Source of the DNA: Knoxdaviesia capensis
Lineage: Eukaryota; Ascomycota; Sordariomycetes; Microascales; Gondwanamycetaceae
DNA: 64,000 bases
Assembly (NCBI GenBank): GCA_001510575.1
Contig: LNGK01000017.1
Location: 7,194-71,193 of the forward strand
Direction: 5' to 3'
Position 1 is the first letter of the stretch; each line of letters starts with the position of its first letter. The notes under the pieces were generated by a model. The model was not told where the DNA came from, did not search any database, and was given only the letters and a program-made list of their open reading frames with translations. This document shows, piece by piece, positions 44,107-53,900 of the stretch. A program made the position numbers and the translations under genes.

Positions 44107-45613
44107 TTAGAAGTCCTCGTCAAAGTTGAAGTCACCACCGTTCGCACGGGGCTTCTCGGGGGCGGCGTCAGCGGCAGCAGGCTTCTTGGTGCTGTTCATG
44201 ACACCAGCCTTCTGGTAGTCGCCAACACGCTTCTCAAAGAAGTTGGTCTTGCCGCCCAGCGAGATGTTCTCCATGAAGTCGAAGGGGTTGGTGGCCTTGT
44301 AGACCTTGTCGTTGCCGAGAGCCACCAGCAGGCGGTCGGCGACGAACTCGATGTACTGCTTCATCAGGGTGGCGTTCATGCCCAGCAGGGCGCAGGGCAG
44401 AGCCTCGGTGATGAACTCCTGCTCAATGGCCACGGCATCGGTGATGATTCTCTGGATGACGTCCTTGCTGGGGCGGTGCTTGAGGTGGGAGAAGAGCAGG
44501 CAGGCGAAGTCGGTGTGCAGACCCTCGTCACGCGAGATCAGCTCGTTGGAGAAGGTCAGGCCGGGCATCATGCCGCGCTTCTTGATCCAGAAGATCGACG
44601 AGAAGGCACCGCTGAAGAAGATGCCCTCGACGGCGGCAAAGGCAACCAGGCGCTGGCCGTAGGACGACTCCTTGTCCTGAATCCAGCGGATGGCCCAGTC
44701 GGCCTTCTTGCGGATGCAGGGGATGGTGTCAATGGCGTTGAAGAGGAAGGTGCGCTGCGAGGGCTCCTTGATGTAGGTGTCAATGAGCAGCGAGTAGGTC
44801 TCGGAGTGGATGTTCTCCATCATGATCTGGAAGCCGTAGAAGCAGCGGGCCTCAGGCACCTGCACCTCGGCGCTGAAACGCTCGACCAGGTTCTCGTTGA
44901 CAATGCCGTCAGACGCGGCGAAGAAGGCAAGAATGTGCGAGATGAAGAAACGCTCGTCATCGGTTAGGCGGTTGTTCCAGTCATGGATATCCTTGGACAG
45001 GTCGATCTCCTCGGCCGTCCAGAACGAGGCCTCAGCCTTCTTGTACATCTGCCAGATCTAGATGGAAGAATGGGTGTTAGAAGAGGTGTCACGATGAACA
45101 CAAAGGAGAACAAGCGGAGGAAAGAAAACTGACCTCATGGTACTTGATGGGGAACATGACGAAGCGGCCCGGGTTGTCCTGCAGGAGCGGCTCCTCGGCC
45201 TCCAGCGCCTTGATCTCGGCAATGCGGGCCAGGTTGGGACCGGCGACCTCCTCGACCTTCTTCTCGGCAACAACGGCCACGGGGGCCGGGGCGGGAGTGG
45301 ACACGTCAACAGCCTGGGCAGCATCCATCTCGCTGGCGAGAGCCTCCAAGGCAGCCTCGTCAAAGGTATTCTGGTTCTCCTTGTCGGCAGCCTTGAAGTC
45401 GAGCTTCTTGACGGGCGATTCAATCTGGAACGACTTGATGGCGGAAGCAGCCTGTTGGAGAAAACACGAGAAGGAGAGTTAGTACGGTGGTCAACACGCG
45501 ACGACGCGTAAAGTGGTGGCGGCCAAGTGGCGTCAACCAGGAGACAGTGAGGGGGAAGTGTGTGTGTGTGTGTGTGTGCATACCTGCTTGGAGGGAGTCA
45601 GATCGGAGGTCAT
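44107..45613 (-). CDS. ribonucleoside-diphosphate reductase small subunit (class Ia R2)
   Basis: Three exons on the minus strand (45613-45584, 45451-45134, 45057-44107), introns 132 and 76 nt, 432 residues. All di-iron ligands are present: Asp166 (A-S-D-G), Glu197 and His200 (ENIHSE), Glu260 (AVEGIFF), Glu294 and His297 (DEGLH). The radical Tyr is Y204. The tail ends FNFDEDF, the short peptide that docks into the large subunit. An N-terminal extension of about 100 residues is acidic and Ala-rich. The enzyme makes deoxyribonucleotides for DNA synthesis. Because it keeps every iron ligand and the Tyr, it is the catalytic R2 (yeast Rnr2 type), not the Rnr4 type. Four ACGCGT boxes lie upstream and one in intron 1, suggesting G1/S control by an MBF-type factor. 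Confidence 0.95.
45504..45509. promoter_or_regulatory. ACGCGT (MCB-type) box in intron 1 of the RNR gene
   Basis: Palindromic MluI cell-cycle box within the first intron of the RNR small-subunit gene. Confidence 0.4.
45558..45579 (+). repeat. (GT)n microsatellite in RNR intron 1
   Basis: About ten uninterrupted GT units on the plus strand, next to the 5' splice site of the minus-strand gene. Confidence 0.85.
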
Positions 45614-45667
45614 TGTGAATGTGTGAAAAGGGTGTGAAGAATAAGATGGTGATGACGGTCAGAGACG

Positions 45668-45673
45668 ACGCGT
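45668..45673. promoter_or_regulatory. ACGCGT (MCB-type) box upstream of the RNR gene
   Basis: Lies 55 bases upstream of the RNR small-subunit start codon. Confidence 0.45.
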
Positions 45674-45962
45674 GAAGGTCGAAAGGAAGGAAGGATTGAT
45701 GAGAAGGATAAAAAGGCTAGAAGGAGATGATGCTATTAGAAGAATGCAAAGCAGAAGAAGAACCTCAAGATGGATGGCGAAGAGGAATCAAGTTGGTGGG
45801 AGAAGAAAGAGAAGAAGAAGAAGAAATGTGTTGGTGGATGAAGGTGAAGAAGGACGAGGGAAAGAATTATCAAGAGTCAATTGGAAAGAGAGACTTTGAA
45901 AGACGTGAAGGGTTTTATAGAAGGTGCAGCAGGTTTTTTTGTTGCAGGCAGGGACGAGTGGA

Positions 45963-45968
45963 ACGCGT
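45963..45968. promoter_or_regulatory. ACGCGT (MCB-type) box upstream of the RNR gene
   Basis: Lies 350 bases upstream of the RNR start. A partial copy (CGCGTCA) follows nine bases later. Confidence 0.45.
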
Positions 45969-46946
45969 TGTTTCGCGTCAGGTAGGGGTGCAAAAGCGTG
46001 TTGATGGATATTCAAGGGGGGTGTGCACTTTGGCCTACCCTGTAGTGGTGTTTGACTATCGGCGGTCCCCTGTGGGTTACAGTGGGCGACAGCGCTGAAG
46101 CAGGCAAAAACGTCAGTGACCAGCAGGCCCTAGATAGCATCGGTTGCACCACACACCCTGTGCTGTAGCGATTCTTATGCCCCCCTGAGATTTCTCGTAG
46201 TGGGCGTTATTGGGGGGGCAGGAAACGACACAGCAACGGCGGTGGTGGTGCAACAAGGTGGTGAAAGACACGCCAGTACTGGACATACGGAGTAAAAAGA
46301 ATAGTACTTACTTGAATAACTCGATAGTATCACGGTGGACAGCACGTGACATACAGAGGGCAGATCGGCGAGGTTATGTCTGGGAACGAAGTACAATGAA
46401 CAGCAACCAGCTCCAGACACTTTACGCGACAGCACGCCACGACACTGACTCTCGCTACAAGAGAGAGAGAACGAATAGAGGAAGGACGCACTTTGTGTGA
46501 TTGACAACGACAGGGGCTGAGAATATTCCAGGGGCGTGCAAAGACAGGCGAGGGGGTGTTGTTGCAAGGTACCCAGCGTTGAACAGGCAATGGGCGGAGA
46601 GAGAGAGAGAAAAAAAAGAGAAAATAGAGAAAGACAGGCGGGTGGCTGGGAAGAGGTCGTTTTCCCGAGAGAGAGAGGGATTGAGCTGATGTTTCTCGGC
46701 GGTTTCGGGATTTCCAATGGATCAATCAAGGTCGGCGCAGAACACAGAGACAACGACGTAACAAGAGATGCTGCTTGAGAACTTGAAGATGATGAAGAGA
46801 AAGAAAAGAGTCAAGTTTTTTTCTTCTTCTTCTCCTCTCTCTCTCTTTGCCTGAGGACGACGACGTCAACTGTTCGGCTAGGCGCACTTCTGCCTGCGTT
46901 AAGCCGCGCCTAGCGTTGCGCTGGTTGTGAGCGAAGTCACGTGAAA

Positions 46947-46952
46947 ACGCGT
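46947..46952. promoter_or_regulatory. ACGCGT (MCB-type) box, distal
   Basis: Lies 1.3 kb upstream of the RNR start, next to a CACGTG E-box at 46939-46944. Confidence 0.3.
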
Positions 46953-47039
46953 CAAGCATGAGTCTTCCCCCCAGAGCTGTCTTAGGTAAGCCGGTGGCCA
47001 CCGCGCTAGGCCTAAAGCGTGATGGGTGGTTGGCTGTGA

Positions 47040-47045
47040 ACGCGT
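47040..47045. promoter_or_regulatory. ACGCGT (MCB-type) box, distal
   Basis: Lies 1.4 kb upstream of the RNR start. Confidence 0.3.
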
Positions 47046-48267
47046 AAAGTGGATTTGCACTGGCCAATCACCGCGCGTCATCCAGGACCAGCTTCTTAAT
47101 TGGAATATTCACTCTCTCGCAGCTTTTATCTTTTCGCCCACCGAGTGTCTTTGTTTGGGGTGTGTCGATAGCCTCTGGCCTCTGCCGTCCGTCAATATAT
47201 CGCCAGTAACTTGTTGTTGTTTCTTCTTTTCGACGCCCACCTTCGGTCCCGCCGGTCTAGACTGCATTGGGCTTGATGTTGTTGTTCCCCTCCCACTCTC
47301 CCGCCCCGTTCGCGCGTTCTTACCAACCATTATGTTTTGATCTGATAAGAATTCATCATCGGCAGCATCACCGTCTGGTCACGGGGTTTTGCGGCTTCGG
47401 CTTCGGCTTCGGCCTCACTCTGGTTCCTGCCCGTGTTGCTATCTCAAGCACTCACCCAGCTGGCCCTTAACACTGCTCCTGCGGGATGGCTTGTTCCACC
47501 TGGTCGAAGACTCCGGAGAGACTCTCATCTCATGTCTTCTGCAGCTTGACCACCTATTCACAGCTCACAATCAGGCCAGAACCTCACAACCGCTCTTCGG
47601 CTGAGCATGCCCCCCCCACCGTACCTTTCCATCCGTATTCCGGGCTCCAGAAACCCCTTGATCTGCCCTCCCACTCTTCCTCCGTCCGGTCATTGACATG
47701 GTTCCCCCCGTTTGGAGCCTGGACAAACGTCAAGCCCAGACCGCAAAAAACATCAGATTGGTCATGCTTTGGAAATTCGCTGTTGAACGAAGGGGTTGTA
47801 ATAACGGCTGTTATAGGCTGGTCATAGCAGAAAGTCACCTTCCCAAATTCCAGTGGTGTTTGCCACATAGCTCGCTGAATCCTCTCTTTAATATCACCGA
47901 CACAGACCCCTCCCTACAAAGTGCCAAACAGCGGTTCGCTATGGAGGCAGCTCATATCCGAATACCCCACAACGCGTTTGCTGCTGTCTCCAATCCAGTC
48001 GTTCATTCCCTGACCCAGCATCAAGACTTGTATCGTTTTCTCGTGGTTGACATCCATCTTTCTCACCAAGACTTTTTATCAATCAGTCGTCCCGGCTGAA
48101 ACATCGCGAACCTTCCCAGTTATCACCCACTCTTCGCGTCTGCCGTGCCTGCTGCCTGTTGTTGGAGACTTCTTCCCTCCCAAGCCAAGACGCCACGCTC
48201 ACTACCACCCATCCCACTTCCCAGCTTGTTTCTCTTCTCCTCCTCGGACCCCCGAGCATCCCACCGC

Positions 48268-49110
48268 TCACGAAAACTGCGAGAAGAACTCCCACGTGTT
48301 CACCGCCGAGTACGTCGTGGTCTGGCCCTGGTCCAGCGGCTGCGGCGTATGCAGGCCATCAAACTCCACCCACACCACCGGAAACCCCGGATCGCACTCG
48401 TACTCAGTCATCAGGTGCGTGCCCGACCCGCGCGCCGGCGACTCGGCCGTCTTGGCCACACACCCGTTGTTCGCCAGAAACGTGTCCCGCATGCTGCGCC
48501 CCATGGCGATCGGCAGCGCCGTGTCCGCGATGCCGTGCTGCCCGTAGTACGCCACCGGCTGCTTGCCGCCGTCGCACCCGCTGATCGGCCCGCCCGACAG
48601 CGCGGCCACCGCGCGCACGTCGGCGCCCAGACTGCACGCGATCGAGTACGACATGGCGGCGCCGTAGCTGAACCCCGTGGAAAACCGCAGCGTGGTGTCG
48701 ACGCACAGGTCCGCCTCGACGGTGTCGATGATGGCGCGGATGAACGCAATGTCCTCGCCGCCCGCGTTGCCCCAGCCGTTGTTCAGCCCGTTCGGCGCCA
48801 CGAAGATGGCGCTGCTGTTCGTGTCGAGCGCCGCCAGGCCGTACCACGGCAGGTAGTCGCCGGTGCCGGCGACCACCTGCGCGGCGGTGCCACCCAGCGC
48901 GTGCAGCGTGAGCACCAGCCGGTACGGCGTGGCCGAGTCGTAGTCCGCGGGGATCTTGACGAAGTAGTCCCGGGTCTTGCCGTTCACCGTCAACGTGTTC
49001 GAGGCGCTATCCTGGAGAGTCGCGGGTTTGCCGCAGCCGGCGGTGGATGCGCCGCGAACTGCCGGCGCGGCGAGGGCCAGAAGGCCGGCGAGGAGAGTCG
49101 TGGACCGCAT
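48268..49110 (-). CDS. faeC: secreted feruloyl esterase, CE1/FaeC type
   Basis: Intronless, 280 residues from ATG 49110. Residues 1-20 are a signal peptide (MRSTTLLAGLLALAAPAVRG), so the enzyme is secreted. The alpha/beta-hydrolase core shows nucleophile Ser148 in G-F-S-Y-G, a likely Asp196 in HGIADTALP, and His254 in DGLHTP. Family-typical landmarks are G-C-G-K near the N-terminus, the LTLHALGG oxyanion segment and an APNGLNNGWGN stretch. FaeC-type enzymes release ferulic acid from arabinoxylan or pectin side chains. The frame is open further upstream only through a TTG codon, so ATG 49110 is the first real start. No cellulose-binding domain is present. An everted CCG/CGG palindrome lies about 150 bases upstream. 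Confidence 0.85.
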   Translation of the reverse strand: MRSTTLLAGLLALAAPAVRGASTAGCGKPATLQDSASNTLTVNGKTRDYFVKIPADYDSATPYRLVLTLHALGGTAAQVVAGTGDYLPWYGLAALDTNSSAIFVAPNGLNNGWGNAGGEDIAFIRAIIDTVEADLCVDTTLRFSTGFSYGAAMSYSIACSLGADVRAVAALSGGPISGCDGGKQPVAYYGQHGIADTALPIAMGRSMRDTFLANNGCVAKTAESPARGSGTHLMTEYECDPGFPVVWVEFDGLHTPQPLDQGQTTTYSAVNTWEFFSQFS

Positions 49111-49927
49111 GTTGTGTAGATCGTAGGGTATTTCGTGTTGCAACTTTGCACTACAGGTCTCGTCAGAGGTCGGTCACATGAAAACCACACGGCGGCCACT
49201 GTCCCTATGTATGTATCTCAAGCACACAGACCTGGCCACCCACCCGGACCACGCTTGCCGGGCTCAAGTCCCGGTCACATCCCGCATCAATTGACATGCG
49301 TCACCTCTTAATTTCTCTCCATCGCTTCTCAGGTCTCGGCATTCCAAGGCAATATATGTAAAGAGCGTGTCCCACATGGGCTCCAGAGGTCGGCCCTTGT
49401 GTCGTACAATATCCACGCAGAGCGCGGAGCCCGGAACCACTTCATCAACGGGTTTTACCCGGCTCATGCACCCACCTGCACACAGTCACAGCGAAGACAT
49501 CTACGGGTATTTTTATCGGCACAGAGCAACAATTGGGGTAGCAGGTCAATTGATCGGTATTTTTGATATGTATAGCCAGGGGAAAAAATATGTGGTATGT
49601 CAGTGCCAACTTCTGGGTACTAAAACCAGTATATAAAATGGCTGTAGTATCATTAAGCTAAGAAACGAGTAAAACGGTTGGACAAGAAAATCATGAAAAA
49701 AAAAAAAAGCGTTGGGCCATATCAAAGACCAAATTCGTAACCGTTCGCCAGAATGCTCGGAAATGGTGAAAGAAAAATGAAAGGGTGCGAGAAAACTGTG
49801 CGAGGCCGCTCTAGGCGCTAGATAACAATCGAGAAACAACATGCGAGAAACGGGGATAGTGAAAATATTGGAAGTCATGTCAGAAAACAAAGGATATTTA
49901 TTAAAGGTCGTCCCCTCAACACCACAC
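49111..49927. other. intergenic region upstream of the esterase gene
   Basis: No gene seen. It contains the CCGGG-N7-CCCGG inverted repeat at 49258-49274; from 49650 it is AT-rich. Confidence 0.5.
49258..49274. promoter_or_regulatory. CCGGG-N7-CCCGG inverted repeat, candidate Zn2Cys6 site
   Basis: Perfect 5-base arms around a 7-base spacer, read as CCG-N11-CGG, about 150 bases upstream of the feruloyl esterase start. Fungal zinc-cluster regulators bind paired CGG triplets; which regulator is unknown. Confidence 0.3.
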
Positions 49928-50942
49928 TCAGGACCGGCCCATCTCCACATCCCGCGGCCGCTCGCCACGGCCAAACCAGCCGCCGCCACCGGACTTCTTA
50001 GCCTTGGTCGGCGCGGGCCTCTCCGGCCCGGAGGACCGACCAGCGCCGCCCTTGCGGCCGTTCTCAGCAGTCATGCGCGCCGGTCTCGCGGGCTGCGAGG
50101 AGACGTACTCGGCGTCGCTAACAGCGGCCGAGTGGCGGTCGAACTCGTCGGGGTCGCTGGGGTCGATGGCGGGGATCGGCAGGCCGCTCTTGCGCAGATT
50201 AGACTTGCCGACGGTGCGCAGGTGCTGCTCCAGCAGGGCGGCGTTGCGGGTGTTGGCGCGGAAGGCGGCGTCGGCGAGGTCGCCCAGCAGCGGCACTAGG
50301 CCGATGCCGAAGTCGAACAGCACGTTCCAGTACATGTGCATCCTGAGGCTGTTCGGCAGGCCGCCGTCGATTTCGGCGCACGTGCGCACGACCATGATGG
50401 CGAGGAGCATGTCGACGACATCACCGATTCTGCGAGCGGGCGAAGATGAAAGCAGGTTAGTGGGTGGGTGCTGGAGAGCGATTGGGGGACACAGCAGCAG
50501 GCAAACAGAAGGAACAACTCACGCGGGGATGATGCCGATCAGACTGCTCCAGCCAAAGCGCAGGCCGCAGCAGTTGAACAGGCTCATGTCCAGCCGATAC
50601 GCGCGGCGCTTGACCTTGGTGAGCACCTGGCCATCGTGTTCGGAGATGCCGGGCGGCAGGGCCTTTCTGCGCTTCTTGGTCTTTCCGCTGGGTCTGCCGT
50701 TGAGACGGGTGGCAGGGACTTGTTCGAAGTACGGGTCCTGAGGCGAAAAAGAAAAGGTGGGAACTGAGTTAGTGCGAGGTCGCGGGGATACAAGAGACTG
50801 TGTTGAAGCAGCGCATTGTCTCGTGCAACATTCTGGAGGAACAGCCGGTAGTGCCGCTCAGACTTGCCTCTTTTCCAAACTTGTTGGTGATCGACTCGCC
50901 CAGAATCTTCTTTCCGACGAACTTTGCGATGAACGAGGTCAT
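49928..50942 (-). CDS. DUF4112-domain protein
   Basis: Three exons on the minus strand (50942-50868, 50737-50523, 50429-49928) give 263 residues. The first intron (130 nt) begins GCAAGT rather than GT and is in frame with the conserved KFGKEDPYFE junction, so it is a GC-AG intron; the second is 93 nt. The N-terminal half is basic (KKRRKALPPGISEHD). The DUF4112 core has two hydrophobic segments, GWSSLIGIIPAIGDVVDMLLAIMVV and a later FGIGLVPLLGDLADAAF, which share a repeated G-x-x-P-x-x-G-D pattern and may associate with membrane. The tail is Gly/Ser/Lys-rich. The molecular function of the family is not established to my knowledge. It diverges from dcp2 over 3 kb. Confidence 0.85.
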
Positions 50943-53900
50943 TGTCGCTCTTTAAAGCCACGCCGGCGGGCTGGGGAACGAAGATGGGAGGGATATCGCG
51001 GTGGATGGGTTGTGAGTGTATGTGTGTTGCTTGTGAAGCTGTAATGCGTATGCAGTTGGCCGTATCTCGGGGGGTATCTGTGAAGATAATTATGTCGGGG
51101 GAGCCAGATCGATGCGACGTCAGGGTCAAAGTGAAGAAAAGGAGAGAGCGGCAGACGGTGCTCTTTTATACAGCACCAACCAGAAGCCACAGCAAGAAGA
51201 AATGAGGTAGAAGAAGATGGAGAGAAAAGACGAGAAAACGAAAGTAAAGAAGAAACAACACCGGATAGATATGAGACAAGGGAGACTAGGAATATATATG
51301 CAAGTACTCTTGTTACACAAACGGAGACGAACAGCGATATGCGCGTTTGTCCCTCTTGCGAAACACTGACGCAGCGAAACTAGCCCTCTCTCCCGACGCC
51401 AGCCTTTCGCTTTGTTGGATGGAGGGCAGTGCACACACAAAGAAAAAAAAAAAGTCGATGGGGATGCGGTAAACGATCACCAACAAGGTGCAGAAGATAC
51501 AAATCGACCGCAGAGTGATGGGCAGATGACGAACCCGCACCAAGCTGAATCCGGCCCATAAGTCTCTTCACAGCCAAAAAATAAAAATAAAAAAACTAAA
51601 AAATAAAAAAAGTTTAAAATCCCTGGGCTGCCTCTTTGTCGGCTGTCAGAGCGCCTTCCCTGTCTTCTTTTTGGCGCCGGGCATCGTCTTTGGGCGCGCC
51701 CTGGCAGCTGGCAAATGCTTGGACAAAGACTGCTGAAAGGCGAAACACGCTCTGGGGGAGGGCTTGGATACCGGGAAAACAGCGGCTAGACAGGGCCCCG
51801 TTGATGCGTCTATTCTTTGTCCTGTAGATATATTTCCTTGGACGAGAGACAACGAGAAGGCGTATAAATAGAAATAGCAATCGGGAGAAATTCCCCGAAA
51901 TTAGCCGCCGTAGCAGCCAAAGGCCGGGTCTTCGTCCGGACTCGTCGATGTTCTGGAATCTGGACTGGTCAGGCAAGTCCGCGCAGGCTGATGATATTCG
52001 CAGATTTCTCCAGGGAAGAGCCGCTGTCTGTTTTGTCGGCGATCCAATATGCCCGACACGGATTGCACAACTATACCGCACTTCTGATATCACGATCCAC
52101 CGGCTCGCCCTCATTGGACCAAGCCTGCATGCAGCAAGCATGTCTCACCACCACCCAGAATCTCAGACAAGTCGAATGGAACCCCAGAAAATACAGCAAG
52201 GGGAAGAGGGGAAATTTTTGAGCCGTCTGTTCTTGTCTGTATTATGTGCTGTACAGATCAGGTCCGGCATCCGCTCAAGAATCTCCATGACCAATTCCGT
52301 TTGTCTGTCTGTTTAGAGCCCAAAGCCAAGATCGCACCACCAAAAAGCTAAAAGCTTAAAAGCCAGACCTTGCTTCTCTTCTCGCTCGCCTTGTCTCGCT
52401 TCTTCACATGTCAGCGGCTAGGGTTAGTACGTAATCTGCACCGCCACACATAGCTTCACTTGTTGCGTGAGGACGCCACATGTTCCTTCCAGCACTTTCC
52501 AGGGTCTGAGATCTGGAAGCCGTTCAGTGTCGGAGGCAGAGCGTACATCGAGGTTGAGAGAGCCGATGTCAAGATATGGCGACTCCGGGTCACTTTCCCG
52601 GCAACCAGGCCAAAGCCATATACCCAGACCAGCTCCAATGGCTGATACATCCACTCAGGCGCTCACAAACGCCCTCTCCCAACGGCCATAGGCCAGGTCA
52701 CAGTACTAGGCCGTCTGCTCCACACAGATTTGCACCTTAAAATCTTCAATGTCGGCCCAACCTCCCAACATCATGGCCGCCGCCTCACTCTCTCTCTCTT
52801 TTTATTCCTGCGGTAATACACCACTCTGCCTGGATAGAGTAACTGCTTCCACGGCAGCCTAAGGCTCGCACGAAAAACTCTCTTATTATAGGATAGCCCT
52901 TTCCACCTTTACTCCCTTTCTGGCCTTGTCTGCAACGCCAACTCACCTTGCGTCAGTCAGTCACAGTCAAAGGGTTAGAGATGTCTAGCAACCTAATCTA
53001 TTCCGTATGAACTTAAGAGTTCCATCCTCTTCTATCTTGACTGTAGATAACCTTCTTTATCAAGCATCGATCTTTTATTCCTTTCTATCATCTAATTTTC
53101 GTCCCTTTCCCCGTTTTCCTTGGGTTGTTGTTGAATAGTAGTTCCTGCACTGACTCCATGCTTGCCTAAGATCATCGATAACCAGCCACACCTTCTTCGT
53201 CCACGTAAAAACTTCTCACTCCACCGTTCACTCTTGCTTCTTCTCTCCGTCACTATCTGCTCCCGTCCTCATCTTCCTTAATCTGAATCACATCTATCTC
53301 CTCTCGTCTCTCTCGATAATTTCTTGCTCTATCTCCCTCCTCTATGATTTCTTCTTCTGCTTTCCTTCTTTTCTTTTTTTCCTCCTCTTCTCTTTCTTTC
53401 TTTTCTCTTCTCCAAACCGCTCTCTATTAACCACCTTTTTTTACCGCCTCTCTACCCTTAACCCCAACCTAGTTCCACCTCGAATCCAAGTCCCTCACCC
53501 TCTCTCGGAGAGAGCCTGTTTTTACAGGACTCTTAATCTGGGGGGTCACACTTCCTTGTCCCTTCTCCTAACCATCAATCACTTCATCCTCTCTCCCTTT
53601 CTGCCATCTCCCTATCTTCCCTCCTCAACTCTCAATCTCTCTCTCTGTGCTTAAAGCGCACGGTTCCGGGCTAGCCACACCTGACTCGCCTAACCCAAGT
53701 CTGACTTGCGACAGCTTTTTTTTTTTTTTCTGTCTGTGTCCCGCCTTCTCCTACCACGAGCGAATCCTCTTCCGTTGAACCAGAACACGTCTGGCTCTGT
53801 CATTCTCTCGTTGAACTCTATCCCCCATCCATTGCCATTGAGCTAGCCTTCCTTCGATATCTGTTAGCCACGCTCCGGCGTGTCGCGTTCTGTTGTCGCC
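50943..53900. other. divergent intergenic region and long dcp2 leader
   Basis: No supportable gene in 3 kb. 51120-51620 is A/G-rich on the plus strand. A minus-strand frame at 51614-52141 has no conserved pattern. 53060-53850 is very C/T-rich and is the likely promoter/leader of dcp2. Confidence 0.55.

Larger units (their letters stand above)
45614..48267. other. upstream region of the RNR gene and 3' flank of the esterase gene
   Basis: No coding region supported. 45620-45900 is purine-rich on the plus strand (C/T-rich leader of the RNR gene). It contains the ACGCGT boxes listed separately. 47100-48260 is C/T-rich without a conserved open frame. Confidence 0.55.

Noticed and set aside
49111..49143. 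Longer feruloyl esterase start
   Set aside because: The upstream codon is TTG; ATG 49110 begins a complete signal peptide.
51614..52141. 175-residue minus-strand open frame
   Set aside because: No recognisable motif, no supporting splice or promoter signals, mixed composition.
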